A DNA stretch of 64,000 bases from NCBI GenBank assembly GCA_021773115.1, contig JAJFKS010000033.1:310001-374000 (forward strand), in the 5' to 3' direction. The notes under the pieces are model-generated. The model was not told the origin of the DNA and ran no database searches. It saw only the letters and a program-made list of their open reading frames with translations. The position numbers and the translations under genes are program-made. The stretch is from Woeseiaceae bacterium. GTDB lineage: Bacteria > Pseudomonadota > Gammaproteobacteria > Steroidobacterales > Woeseiaceae. The first letter of the stretch is position 1. Every line of letters begins with the position of its first letter. Below are positions 26,513-35,523 of this stretch, in pieces.

Positions 26513-28765
26513 CTACTGCTCCATCGTGAAATAATGAAAGGGACCCGTCCACTCATGCTTTCTAGTTTCTATTTCCACCTGATGCTGCTGAGTGGCGGAT
26601 GTGTTCGCATTTGAGACGATGAATACGCTCTTATCACCTTGCAAATCTTCAATAGCCACCGCCGTGTAGTTATCGTCATCGTAGATGACATTCAGCGTCG
26701 CGATATTGCTCTTCGAATTAACCGCAAACTCCGATACGGGGCTATAGCTGCCGTGCGCCTCTACGACTGAAGCGAAAACCGTACCCTTCGAATCTTTTCT
26801 GCGAATCATTAACGCCGCGTCCCGGCGCAAGTTGAATTCGGGGTCGTTCGCTCCGATCCTTGTGAAGTAAAGCTCATCGGACGTATTTGTCGCCGACGTC
26901 AACGTGTAAAACCGGTTGCCGCCCATCCAAGAGAACTTCGTATCGTTAGTGGCAGGTTTACCTTTGCCTTCCACGTACAGATGTTGATAGCCGTTCTCCT
27001 TCCCCAGGGCGCGCAAGAGCGCTGGAACGTCGTATTCGAAATTAACCTGCAACACCTGCCCCATGAAATAGAACGGCAGATCGTATTGATTCTTCTTGTT
27101 TGACTTTAGCTTGAAAATATCCAGCACGAACGGCTTCTCGAAACTCTGGTTTTTGATGACTGCCATGGTCCGCCTCATCAACGTTCCGGGATAGGCGCTT
27201 TTCTCTATGGCGCTCACGACCTGAACGTCGCTGTTTGAGTCGTCGTAAAACTGCAGTTCTGAGTGATGTTCGCTGCCAACCTCGTACTTGCCTTCAAAAT
27301 GCGAAGTCTCGTTTTGCGTAATCGTGTTGTGCGCGATGGTCTGCTTGGCCCAGGTGGTGTTTTCCTTTAGGTAGTTGCCGCCACCTTTTTGCTCAATGTT
27401 GACGAAACGAGCCAGGCCGTAGTCCTGCAATACTTCGTCGCCCTTTTCAAAGAGGGAAAACGAGAGCTTGTCATAGTGACCGTGGCTTAAGCCTTGCGCG
27501 GCGTATTTGTAGACGAGCGTCAGATCCTCATCGCCGTATCGCAATATCGCCACGCCTCCCTGTTTGCCATCGGGACCGTCCGAGAGATTGATGGATCTTT
27601 TCTCGAAGGGCTCTGCCTTGCCATCACGAATTGCCGCCGCAACGGAGAAGCCAGCATCGTCCAACAGCACCTGCCCTTGTTCTTCGGCAATACTCAGGAG
27701 ACGCGGATCCTGCCCGCCAACGTGATAAGCAATATCAACCGCTGTAACCAACTCCCGAGAGTAATACGACATGCCTTTCTGACCATCGTTAAGGGGAAAG
27801 AACTCGCCGTCCGCATCGGACAGATTCAGCAGCGCATCGACTCCTTTTAGCAGCACACCGTTCTTATGCTTAAAAATTTCGGCTTCAGGTTTGACGTTGT
27901 TAAGACCCAGCGCGAAAATCAGGAACGGGTACATTGCATAGCGCTGGTAATAAGGTCCTTCGGTATAATAGCCGTCCGGCGAAAAGGGCTCATCGATGTT
28001 CGCCAGGAACCCGACCTTCTGCCCTTCCACTTTGATGAAGCCACCGTCGTTGTCTTTCGCACCCACCTCAAGGCCGTCATCTTGCAGGCCATACAGTGCT
28101 CGCTCGACCAGCTCGTCGTCGCCCATAACAAGGCCGATCAGGCCCACGGCTGCATTGCCCCAAGTGCTGTGGTTATGCACGCGGTTAAAGAACTGGGGAC
28201 TCTCAACGGAAATGTAATCCGCGAATGGGCGAAACAGGTTGTCCTCGAGCTTCCGGCGTTCCTCTTCCGAGAGCCAGTCGTAAATGCAATCGTAGGCCTG
28301 GCTTGTGTATACCAGCCAATTACTGTCATTCAGGTTTTGCCAGAATAGCTTTCCGCGTGCATAGGATCGCGTCTGCGGGTGAACAGGCAAATTCTTGTAC
28401 ATCGCTTCATACTGGAACAGCATGTCGCGAACGTAATGGGCATACTTCTCGTCTTCCAGAATCTGGAACAGGGCACCGGCCTTTTGCATGACCAGAAAAT
28501 TCTGTTTGTGCCTTTGGTGCGTATAACCGCCTGAAAAATCCTTCGGGACAGGCGTATCGATGCCCAGTGCGATTTCGGCGTCGACTTCGGCCTTGACCAA
28601 CGCAAGCGTGGCATCGAAGAGAGGGACCGTGCCCAACTCCGCCCGTATTTTCTCGACACCGGCCTTGGTCATGATCAGGCTTGGGTGTTCGCCTGCCAGC
28701 GACATCGCTGGTATCAAGAGCCACGATATCATCAGGAATGTTGCAATTCGTTTTTTGAAATTCAT
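26513..28765 (-). CDS. PL17-like oligo-alginate lyase (heparinase II/III-fold)
   Basis: A secreted polysaccharide lyase of about 750 residues from ATG 28765, which starts a signal peptide (MNFKKRIATFLMISWLL). A longer frame to 28837 overlaps uxuA and is less likely. The alpha/alpha-barrel domain has VHNHSTWGNAAVGLIG (catalytic-type Asn/His) and YYTEGPYYQRYAMYPFL (catalytic-type Tyr). The heparinase II/III domain has LSHGHYDKLSFSLFEKG. These match the PL17 exo-lyases that release unsaturated monomers from alginate oligomers. Substrate preference is inferred; glucuronan or mixed uronan oligomers cannot be excluded. The neighbouring mannonate dehydratase places it in uronic-acid catabolism. Confidence 0.82.
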   Translation of the reverse strand: MNFKKRIATFLMISWLLIPAMSLAGEHPSLIMTKAGVEKIRAELGTVPLFDATLALVKAEVDAEIALGIDTPVPKDFSGGYTHQRHKQNFLVMQKAGALFQILEDEKYAHYVRDMLFQYEAMYKNLPVHPQTRSYARGKLFWQNLNDSNWLVYTSQAYDCIYDWLSEEERRKLEDNLFRPFADYISVESPQFFNRVHNHSTWGNAAVGLIGLVMGDDELVERALYGLQDDGLEVGAKDNDGGFIKVEGQKVGFLANIDEPFSPDGYYTEGPYYQRYAMYPFLIFALGLNNVKPEAEIFKHKNGVLLKGVDALLNLSDADGEFFPLNDGQKGMSYYSRELVTAVDIAYHVGGQDPRLLSIAEEQGQVLLDDAGFSVAAAIRDGKAEPFEKRSINLSDGPDGKQGGVAILRYGDEDLTLVYKYAAQGLSHGHYDKLSFSLFEKGDEVLQDYGLARFVNIEQKGGGNYLKENTTWAKQTIAHNTITQNETSHFEGKYEVGSEHHSELQFYDDSNSDVQVVSAIEKSAYPGTLMRRTMAVIKNQSFEKPFVLDIFKLKSNKKNQYDLPFYFMGQVLQVNFEYDVPALLRALGKENGYQHLYVEGKGKPATNDTKFSWMGGNRFYTLTSATNTSDELYFTRIGANDPEFNLRRDAALMIRRKDSKGTVFASVVEAHGSYSPVSEFAVNSKSNIATLNVIYDDDNYTAVAIEDLQGDKSVFIVSNANTSATQQHQVEIETRKHEWTGPFHYFTMEQ

Positions 28766-28811
28766 TCGTCCTGCAGCCTTTTTTATAAGAGTGTCAAAAA
28801 TACTGAATCCT

Positions 28812-29993
28812 TTATCCGCGAATAGCCGTGAGCGCATGAATCACGCCGCGTAATTCGGCCAGGCCCTTCATACGGCCGGCGTAGGAATAGCCCGGCCGCA
28901 CGCGCTTGTCGAATCGTTCCTCGCGCAGCGCGAGGCCGTGGTCCGGGCGCATCGGAATGCTCTGATGTTCGATCGGCTGGCCCTGTCGCTGCTGTTCCGC
29001 ATCAAGCAGGGCGTTGACGATGCCTACGATGTCATTGTCGCCGTCGAGATGATCGGACTCACAGAACGAGCCGTCGTCTTCACGCTTGATATTACGCAGG
29101 TGCACGAAGTGAATGCGGTCATGAAATTCGCGAATCATTGCGACGAGATCATTGTCACCGCGTGCGCCATATGAACCGGCGCACATCGTCAGTCCGTTCG
29201 CCGGGCTCGGCACCGCGTTCAGCAACGCACGTGCATCGTCAGCGGTCGATACGACGCGCGGCAGACCAAACAGTGAAAATGGCGGGTCGTCCGGATGAAT
29301 CGCCATGACAACGCCGGCATCTTCTGCCACCGGAATGATTTCCTCGAGAAACGCAATCAGATTCGCTCGATAGCCGTCATTGCCGAGTTTCGAAAACTGG
29401 TCTATAGCAGCACGAATGCCGTCGCGATCGTAACTTCCTTCGCCACCTGGCAATCCGGCGATGATGTTGCTCTCGAGTGCCGCCCGCGCCTCCGGCGACA
29501 TGGCTTCGAATCGTTCGGTAGCACGCATTATGACGGCGTCGCTGTAGCTATCTTTCGCGCCGTCACGCTTGAGCACGAACAGGTCGTAGGCCGCGAAGTC
29601 AGTCATCTCGAAACGCAGGGCCTGGGCCTTGTTCGGCAGCTCGTACGTCAGGTTCGTGCGCGTCCAGTCGACGACCGGCATGAAGTTGTAGCAAATTCGA
29701 TGGACGCCGGCATCACTGAGGTTTCGGATGCTTTTTTTGTAGTTATCGATGTAGCAGCGATACTCGCCGGAGCGCGTCTTGATGTCGTTGTGCAGCGGTA
29801 CTGACTCGACGACCGACCAGGTCAGGCCGGAGTCTTCTATCAATTCCTTGCGCTCCCGTATGTCAGCGGGTAACCACACTTCGCCGGTTGGCACGCGATC
29901 GAGTGCAGTGACAATGCCGGTCGCGCCGGCTTGTCTTATTTGTTCAAGCGTGACGGTGTCATCGGGCCCGAACCAGCGCCAGGTTTCTTCCAT
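28812..29993 (-). CDS. uxuA: mannonate dehydratase UxuA
   Basis: A 393-residue enzyme converting D-mannonate to 2-keto-3-deoxygluconate. It shows the UxuA signatures: MEETWRWFGPDD at the N-terminus, the metal ligands in AIHPDDPPFSLFGLPR (His), LTMCAGSYGARGDND (Cys), HFVHLRNIKRE (His) and SIPMRPDHG (Asp). Length is normal. It is probably cotranscribed with the downstream lyase (46-base gap) and divergent from an Nramp-fold transporter gene across about 78 bases. The next steps of the pathway (KDG kinase, aldolase) are not in this window. Confidence 0.95.
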   Translation of the reverse strand: MEETWRWFGPDDTVTLEQIRQAGATGIVTALDRVPTGEVWLPADIRERKELIEDSGLTWSVVESVPLHNDIKTRSGEYRCYIDNYKKSIRNLSDAGVHRICYNFMPVVDWTRTNLTYELPNKAQALRFEMTDFAAYDLFVLKRDGAKDSYSDAVIMRATERFEAMSPEARAALESNIIAGLPGGEGSYDRDGIRAAIDQFSKLGNDGYRANLIAFLEEIIPVAEDAGVVMAIHPDDPPFSLFGLPRVVSTADDARALLNAVPSPANGLTMCAGSYGARGDNDLVAMIREFHDRIHFVHLRNIKREDDGSFCESDHLDGDNDIVGIVNALLDAEQQRQGQPIEHQSIPMRPDHGLALREERFDKRVRPGYSYAGRMKGLAELRGVIHALTAIRG

Positions 29994-30071
29994 AGAAGTG
30001 AGTCCTCGACCCTACGTTTCGTCTGGTAGGGCATCAACGTCAGCTTAGCAAGTCTGGTATCTTGATGCGCT

Positions 30072-31319
30072 ATGCGTACCCACTTATCCAAGACACTAGC
30101 GCTGTTTCTTCCCGGGATTTTCCTGCTGGGATTTAATATCGGCACTGGAAGCGTTACAGCGATGGCCAAGGCGGGGGCGACCTACGGCATGTCCCTTCTG
30201 TGGACTATCGTGGCGTCTTGCCTGGCAACTTATTTCATGATCAACGTCTATGGTCGGTTTACATTAGTTACCGGGGAAACGGCATTACAGGCTTTTCGCC
30301 AACACATCCATCCGGTGGTCGGCATCTTCTTCATCGTCGCTCTAACCGCCGGGGTAAGCGGCAGCGTCATGGGTGTGATGGGTATCGTCGCTGAGATAAG
30401 TTCCGAGTGGTCGAAGTCGATTGTTGATGGCGGAATCGGACCTGTCTGGTTTGCCGCACTCTTTGTCTCGCTGGTTTACTTCATTTTCTGGAACGGCAAT
30501 ACGCGGGCTTTCGAGCGCAGCATGGCGGTTATCGTCGCCATCATGGCGGCTTGCTTCGTTCTCAACTTTTTCATTCTTATGCCGCCGCCCATCGATATCC
30601 TGAAGGGTCTGATCCCAAGTCTGCCGGAAGTTCCGCTGGATCAGGGTAAGGGCCCGTTCCTGGTTATTGCATCAATGGTGGGCACCACGGTTTTTTCAGG
30701 CTTGTTCATTATCCGAACGACGTTGGTAAAAGAAGCGGGCTGGACGATCGCCGATCTCTCGAAGCAGCGAAATGACGCGCTCGTCGCCGTTGCAATGATG
30801 TTCGTTATCAGCGGATCGATCATGGCCGCAGCGGCCGGCACCTTGTACGTGGAAGGACTGGGGCTCGAGACGGCGACACAAATGATCGGTTTGCTGGAAC
30901 CCCTGGCCGGCTCGTTCGCCACAGCAATATTTGCTCTGGGCATTGTCGCCGCAGGTGTTTCGTCGCAGTTCCCCAACGTCCTTATGCTGCCCTGGCTCTT
31001 GTGTGACTACACTGGGTCAGAGCGAAAAATGACCTTGCCGCGGTATCGCGTGATGGTCCTCATCATTTCATTGCTGGGTCTTGTGGTCCCGATCTTCGAG
31101 GCGCGACCTATTTTTGTAATGATTATCTCCCAGGCTTTTAATGCGGTCATTTTGCCTGTGACAGTTGCTTGCATATTTTACCTGGGCAATCGCAGGGACC
31201 TTATGGGAGAGCATCGAAACACCACAACAACCAACGTCGTGCTCACCGCAATCCTGCTGTTTTCCGTGGTCACCTCGTCAATGGGTATCCGGGGTGTATG
31301 GCAAATTGTTGTGTCTTGA
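30072..31319 (+). CDS. Nramp-fold transporter lacking canonical metal-ligand motifs
   Basis: A 415-residue inner-membrane protein of about eleven helices with the Nramp (SLC11, LeuT-fold) pattern. It begins LALFLPGIFLLGFNIGTGSV and continues AGATYGMSLLW, which lines up with the first helix of metal Nramps. However, the metal-binding DPGN motif of TM1 is replaced by GTGS or a similar sequence, and the TM6 MPH motif is absent (SMVGTTVFSGLFIIR instead). By family knowledge such a protein should not carry Mn or Fe in the usual way. It is divergent from uxuA and followed after four bases by a HAD phosphatase, so it may import a uronate or a related acid. That function is inference. Confidence 0.8.
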   Translation: MRTHLSKTLALFLPGIFLLGFNIGTGSVTAMAKAGATYGMSLLWTIVASCLATYFMINVYGRFTLVTGETALQAFRQHIHPVVGIFFIVALTAGVSGSVMGVMGIVAEISSEWSKSIVDGGIGPVWFAALFVSLVYFIFWNGNTRAFERSMAVIVAIMAACFVLNFFILMPPPIDILKGLIPSLPEVPLDQGKGPFLVIASMVGTTVFSGLFIIRTTLVKEAGWTIADLSKQRNDALVAVAMMFVISGSIMAAAAGTLYVEGLGLETATQMIGLLEPLAGSFATAIFALGIVAAGVSSQFPNVLMLPWLLCDYTGSERKMTLPRYRVMVLIISLLGLVVPIFEARPIFVMIISQAFNAVILPVTVACIFYLGNRRDLMGEHRNTTTTNVVLTAILLFSVVTSSMGIRGVWQIVVS

Positions 31320-31322
31320 ACT

Positions 31323-31976
31323 TTGACTTCCAAGTTAGTCATTTTTGATTGTGATGGCGTGTTGGTTGATAGCGAGAAGTTAGCCAACAACGTTCTTGCA
31401 GAGATGCTGGCCATTTATGGGCATCAGATTTCCGGTGAGGAAGCAGAAAGTCGCTTCAGGGGAATGAAACTTGCGGCATGTCTCGAAACTCTGGAGCGCG
31501 AGACGGGTATTGAGCTACCCGAATCTTTTGAAACTGATCTCAGGCAACGCATGTCATCGGTATTTCAGGATGAGCTTAAACCTGTCGAGGGTGCGCTGCG
31601 ACTGGTCGAGTCGATGCAAGTCCCCTTTTGTGTTGCGTCCAGTGGCCCTAGAAAGAAGATTGAAGAAAATCTGCGAACCACAAAGCTATACCCGCACTTC
31701 GCTGGCAAAATATTCAGCGCGTACGAAGTTAAATCGTGGAAGCCTGACCCAGGTCTCTTCCTGGCTGCGGCGACACATTTCGGTGTTGCGCCAGGAGATT
31801 GCATTGTTATTGAAGACAGTTTCGTCGGTGTCAGCGCTGGAATTGCGGCAAACATGACGGTGCTTGCTTTGAATACGAGAGCGGATGATAGATCTTTAGC
31901 CGCTGCGAACAAGCTATTCGGAAGTCTGGCTGAAATTCACGCACTTTTCGTCTCGCAGAATCTATCGCGCGAATAA
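31323..31976 (+). CDS. HAD-superfamily sugar-phosphate phosphatase
   Basis: A 217-residue HAD hydrolase of the beta-phosphoglucomutase/phosphatase group. Motif I is VIFDCDGVLVDSE (DxDGVLVD), motif II CVASSGPRKKIEENL, motif III Lys in KPDPGLFLAA, motif IV VIEDSFVGVSAG. The helical cap follows motif I. The start is TTG, three bases after the transporter stop, so translation is likely coupled. A sugar-phosphate or 2-phosphoglycolate-like substrate is plausible; a role in uronate detoxification is inferred only from context. A strong terminator follows. Confidence 0.85.
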   Translation: MTSKLVIFDCDGVLVDSEKLANNVLAEMLAIYGHQISGEEAESRFRGMKLAACLETLERETGIELPESFETDLRQRMSSVFQDELKPVEGALRLVESMQVPFCVASSGPRKKIEENLRTTKLYPHFAGKIFSAYEVKSWKPDPGLFLAAATHFGVAPGDCIVIEDSFVGVSAGIAANMTVLALNTRADDRSLAAANKLFGSLAEIHALFVSQNLSRE

Positions 31977-31979
31977 AGA

Positions 31980-32005
31980 AGCCCCAGCAGTTTGCCGGGG
32001 CTTTT
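31980..32005 (+). terminator. rho-independent terminator
   Basis: AGCCCC (31980-31985) pairs with GGGGCT (31997-32002), the inner bases GC/GC extend the stem, and a T run follows. It lies directly after the HAD gene stop and should end the transporter-phosphatase transcript. Confidence 0.85.
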
Positions 32006-32234
32006 AAGCGAACCTGGATGCCATCGTGGGTGGCAACGCTCGACGTTTCGTTTTCAAGTTGATAGTGCCACCAACAGAAGCTTCGATTGTCTTTGCGTCG
32101 GGTGATTTGGACACTTCAACAGCAGCAATAATTCCCGCAGACACATCTTCAAAATCGATGCCGCTGTAGTGACGCTGCGCCGGAATTTCACAATCGGTCC
32201 CCCGGTTGATTTTTCTGAATGGTACAGCGACTTT
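32004..32234 (-). pseudogene. TonB-dependent receptor plug-domain remnant
   Basis: The minus strand carries an open stretch of about 76 codons that reads YSGIDFEDVSAGIIAAVEV, then SKSPDAKTIEASVGGTINL and KTKRRAL before a stop at 32004. This is the conserved end of a TonB-receptor plug in the carbohydrate-receptor class (the IDFxDV ... VxVxKSPxAxxIEG...GGTxNL pattern). Signal sequence, the rest of the plug and the whole barrel are missing, and the frame closes upstream at about 32235. It is therefore a decayed fragment, not a gene. Its position between the phosphatase and regulator genes suggests the locus once had its own outer-membrane receptor. Confidence 0.75.
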
Positions 32235-32274
32235 CTAAACCAATTTCGAACAATATGTCAGCCAATTATCTATC

Positions 32275-32296
32275 CCAATTCCTCAAATTGGTATAC
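32275..32296. promoter_or_regulatory. candidate GntR-type operator
   Basis: CCAATT and AATTGG form a perfect inverted repeat around five bases (32275-32291), overlapping AATTGGTATAC (32286-32296). This resembles the known UxuR/ExuR-type operator core (TTGGTATACCAA) of uronate genes. It lies about 90 bases upstream of the regulator start and could mediate autoregulation. A weaker look-alike, TCTGGTATCTTG, occurs just before the transporter gene near 30055. Confidence 0.45.
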
Positions 32297-32386
32297 TCTG
32301 GGGCTGGCCTCCATTTTGGCGTCGCAGGATCGAGGGCCTGCTATCATGCGGGTTGTTGGCCATACGACGATTGCGAGAAACAAACG

Positions 32387-33148
32387 ATGAAAGACAAGCG
32401 GCTCTATCATTCAGTTGCCGACCAGATAAGAAACCTCATCGAAGACGGGGAGTTCCCACCCCGTAGCCGGCTTCCGGGTGAACGCGATCTTGCGGAGCGA
32501 TTTAAGGTCAGTCGGGTCACCATTCGCGAGGCGGAAATTGCGCTGCAGGCGTTGGGCTTCGTCAGCATCAAGACCGGCTCTGGCGTCTACGTTCTGGACC
32601 CCACCGAGGAACAGAGCGGCGGGATGCCAAAAATCAGCGCTTTCGAGCTCACAGAAGCCCGGCTGATGTTCGAATCTGAGGCGGCGGCGCTCGCCGCGCG
32701 GGAAATTAGCGATGAATGTCTGGAACGGCTGGGCGAACTGGTCGAGACCTTGTCGAGCAGTGACTCGCGCGACGACGGAACGGCACAACAGGCCGATCGT
32801 GAGTTTCACCTGACCATTGCGGCGGCGTCGGGTAACGCGGCAGTCCGGTATATCGTCGAAACGCTTTGGAAAATTCGTACCGAACTGCCCGAAATCAGGG
32901 AGGTTCATGCCGCAATCTGCAAAATCGAAGACGCGGCGCGCCTCCACTCGGAACACGCAGACGTCCTCAAGGCACTGCAGAATCGCGATCCGGCGGCGGC
33001 GCGACAGGCGATGCAGGAACACTTCAGGAGCTTACTCGAGTCTATGATCGATGTGACTGAAGAGCAGGCCCTCAGTGAACTTCGTAAACAATCGACGAAA
33101 AGCCGGCAGCGCTACCTCAACAACGTTCGCCACAGTTCCACCGCATAA
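32387..33148 (+). CDS. GntR/FadR-family regulator of the uronate locus (UxuR/ExuR-like)
   Basis: A 253-residue regulator from ATG 32387. The winged helix-turn-helix is VADQIRNLIEDGEFPP...RLPGERDLAERFKVSRVTIREAE. The C-terminal FCD ligand domain has the metal/ligand-binding pattern with REFHLTIAAASGN and EHADVLKALQNRDPAAA. The open frame extends upstream to 32219, but those 56 codons are not part of the family and precede the conserved N-terminus, so they are left out. FadR-group proteins next to uxuA usually sense uronates or KDG-pathway intermediates and repress until induced. Confidence 0.9.
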   Translation: MKDKRLYHSVADQIRNLIEDGEFPPRSRLPGERDLAERFKVSRVTIREAEIALQALGFVSIKTGSGVYVLDPTEEQSGGMPKISAFELTEARLMFESEAAALAAREISDECLERLGELVETLSSSDSRDDGTAQQADREFHLTIAAASGNAAVRYIVETLWKIRTELPEIREVHAAICKIEDAARLHSEHADVLKALQNRDPAAARQAMQEHFRSLLESMIDVTEEQALSELRKQSTKSRQRYLNNVRHSSTA

Positions 33149-33293
33149 TTCCGGTAGCAACCCTACCAATTGGCCGACCGGTTTGGGTCTGTATCGCTTG
33201 TTTGGCCTGTCCGATTTGCGCAGCAACTCGCACTTTCAGCGAAAATATAGCGCCGACAAGGCTGAAAATCTGAGGTACACGTGCTTTACCCAG

Positions 33294-33923
33294 CTATGGC
33301 ATACGGACCTGGATGACGATAGTCGAGCCACCCTGAATTTGCCACGGACCCGGTGTCGCGTCATTGGCTTTCAAAAGACAGCCGCGGGCTAACTCGACAT
33401 GTTCGCGGTCTGGCGTTGTCAGTGTCGCCGCTTCCTCAACAGCGTAAGCAAGCAATACGTTGGCATCTACCCGGACTTCGGTGGGGCCTGGCCCTTCTGC
33501 AATGCACACTTCAGCTCTGCACACACCACGCCGTACGATAAGGTTGAAATCTTGCACTGGGCCGTCATGCAAGGTCGCATGAGTATCAGCCTCACCCGGA
33601 AAAATGGCCGTTGAGAATCGATTTGCGAGCCTGTCGACCTGTTTGTTCGAGTGCCTCAGTGTGACGCCATTGCCACGAAGCAGGACCAATGTTCTGTCAT
33701 AGCCACTAAAGTCTGAGAACGGACCGTCCTCATCGATGTCAGCGATGCTCAAACGCCAATTTAACTCGCCGTCGCTTGCGCTTTTTTCGGCGATCAATTC
33801 AACCGTGACCCCACCACCATTTTTCCACGGGACATGTCTGAATTCGTCCACTGACAGTATCTGAATATTTTGTGGCCGGGATCTGGCGGGTCGCAAGCTG
33901 GTCTTTATTTGATGAGAAGTCAT
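33294..33923 (-). CDS. HutD/Ves-family cupin-like protein
   Basis: A 209-residue protein from ATG 33923 (GTG 33950 possible). It begins the conserved part with VDEFRHVPWKNGGGVTVEL, continues WRLSIADIDEDGPFSDFSGYDR, and has PGEADTHATLHDGPVQDFNLIVRRG; all are marks of the HutD/Ves family. HutD is found with histidine-utilisation genes and its exact role is unresolved. No hut genes are visible here, so it stands alone, convergent with the GntR gene. Confidence 0.8.
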   Translation of the reverse strand: MTSHQIKTSLRPARSRPQNIQILSVDEFRHVPWKNGGGVTVELIAEKSASDGELNWRLSIADIDEDGPFSDFSGYDRTLVLLRGNGVTLRHSNKQVDRLANRFSTAIFPGEADTHATLHDGPVQDFNLIVRRGVCRAEVCIAEGPGPTEVRVDANVLLAYAVEEAATLTTPDREHVELARGCLLKANDATPGPWQIQGGSTIVIQVRMP

Positions 33924-34099
33924 TTCGAATAGGTACGAACAAGACACCAAAGCTTGGGGATAGCCATTCTGCCGCTATGACCGACTTCTGACAACGCATT
34001 GCGAAAACAAAGCCAGGCTCGGGAGATCGGAAAGGACGTAGTCTGAATTTTCCGAGTAAAGTAAGGGCGGTACGACGAGATTAAGATGGCGCCAGAATT

Positions 34100-35182
34100 G
34101 TGACCACATCAATTGTCCGCACATGCATTATTGCCACGCTCCTGGTGTTTCATGGCATTGGGACCGTCGCCGCGCAGACGCCTGCGCCAGAATCGGCGGA
34201 CGCCGAGTCCCGGACCTCCGAGGCATCTTCGACCGAGCCTTTGCCAATCCCGAGTGAGCAACCGGGTCTTTGTGGGGACAAGCCTGGCGGGCCGGCCTGG
34301 CTCGACCGCATGCAAGCGCGCCTGTACCGAACGAGTTGCCTGTCAGCAGCCTGGTTCGACGGCTTCTTCGGAAACGCCCGCTTCGACGACGAGTATCAGG
34401 CCACGTACGGCAGTCTCTCCGTTGGCACATTGTGGGATCAGCGCGATCAATGGGATCCAAGTTTGCGCTTCAGATTACGTTTGCGTCTGCCGCAGCTGAA
34501 CGATCGATTCAACGCATTCATTGGCAGGTCCGATTTTGAAGAAGAAGCGACTGGGTCTCGCGATGAATTCGACAGCCTGCCACGACAGTTCGGGCGCCAG
34601 AGTGACGACGCAGTGCTGCTCGGTCTGGGCTACAGCCAGCCGGGTCGCGGTGGTGGCTATTTCGACGGGGGCATTGGCGCCAAGCTTGCCTTTCCATTGG
34701 ACCCGTACGTCAGGGGGCGCTATCGCCTCGCGCTGCCGTTTTTCGAGCGCAATGTGCTCCGATTGAGCGAAACACTTTTCTGGCAGGACAGCGAAGGCTT
34801 CGGCGCGACCACGCGGTGGGACCTGGAGCGCCTGCTCTCGGAGACCTTCCTCGTGCGCTGGACCAGTTCGGGTACGCTGTCGCAGAAGTCGGATGGCATC
34901 CGCTGGTTCTCGACGACGACGCTCTATCACAACCTGGGAGGCGGCCGCGCCATGGCGTACCAGGTGGGAATATCAGGTGAGTCCAGGCGCGATGTCCCGA
35001 TCAACGACTACGGGCTGCGCTTAATTTACCGGCAAAGCATTTTTAAGGACTGGCTGTTTCTGGAGCTGCGCTCGAGCATCACCTGGCCACGCGAGACGCT
35101 ACTCGAACGTCGTGAGCGCAATTTGGGTGTGGGCGTAGGACTTGAGATGCAGTTCGGCGAGCGAGCGAGTGACGCTCGTTAG
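34100..35182 (+). CDS. exported protein of unknown function, probable outer-membrane beta-barrel
   Basis: A 360-residue protein with a signal peptide (cleavage after TVAAQ, about residue 26), a Pro/Ser/Glu-rich linker (about 27-55) and then alternating strand-like segments such as LRFRLRLRLPQLNDRFNAF and LGVGVGLEMQF. The pattern suggests a beta-barrel in the outer membrane, though the C-terminus (ERASDAR) lacks the usual terminal aromatic residue. Start is GTG. I do not recognise a family. It is flanked by a HutD-like gene on one side and gene remnants on the other, so context gives no functional hint. Confidence 0.65.
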   Translation: MTTSIVRTCIIATLLVFHGIGTVAAQTPAPESADAESRTSEASSTEPLPIPSEQPGLCGDKPGGPAWLDRMQARLYRTSCLSAAWFDGFFGNARFDDEYQATYGSLSVGTLWDQRDQWDPSLRFRLRLRLPQLNDRFNAFIGRSDFEEEATGSRDEFDSLPRQFGRQSDDAVLLGLGYSQPGRGGGYFDGGIGAKLAFPLDPYVRGRYRLALPFFERNVLRLSETLFWQDSEGFGATTRWDLERLLSETFLVRWTSSGTLSQKSDGIRWFSTTTLYHNLGGGRAMAYQVGISGESRRDVPINDYGLRLIYRQSIFKDWLFLELRSSITWPRETLLERRERNLGVGVGLEMQFGERASDAR

Positions 35183-35199
35183 TTCTGGGGAGCCTCTGA

Positions 35200-35445
35200 T
35201 TAATTCTCGTTGCATACGACGATCGGACGTATTGGCAAGAACCCCATACCCGTGTCAAAAAATACGGCGCTATCGTCGCCGACAATCAGGTGTGATATCA
35301 CTTCCTGAAGGTGATACGGCTCCACAATTGCGTAAGTATTGGGAGCGGTCTCGTAGACTTGAAACCATTCATTTGTTGCCTTGTTAATTGGCGAACGTGC
35401 TTGCGTGGCAAAAGCGCGTGGCAGATCGTGACTCGGTCCGGAAAG
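35200..35445 (-). pseudogene. metallo-beta-lactamase-fold hydrolase, N-terminal remnant
   Basis: The minus strand reads NEWFQVYETAPNTYAIVEPY, then HLQEVISHLIVGDDSAVFFD and TGMGFLPIRPIV, the opening strands of a metallo-beta-lactamase-fold hydrolase. It then diverges and stops at 35200 before any HxHxDH metal site. No start codon with a ribosome site was found. The piece is about 80 codons of a family normally 250-300 residues long, so it is a truncated remnant. Confidence 0.72.
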
Positions 35446-35523
35446 TCACTCAATAAGATCGATCACTTCGATCACCCCCTTGACCCGAGGCGCGTCCAAC
35501 AAAGATGGCCGGTAGAGGGCTGC

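Noticed and set aside
30641..30976. Minus-strand frame inside the Nramp-fold gene
   Set aside because: Low-complexity antisense translation of a membrane protein.
32219..32386. Upstream extension of the GntR regulator by 56 codons
   Set aside because: The extension has no family similarity and the conserved winged-helix region starts right after ATG 32387; the stretch holds operator-like repeats instead.
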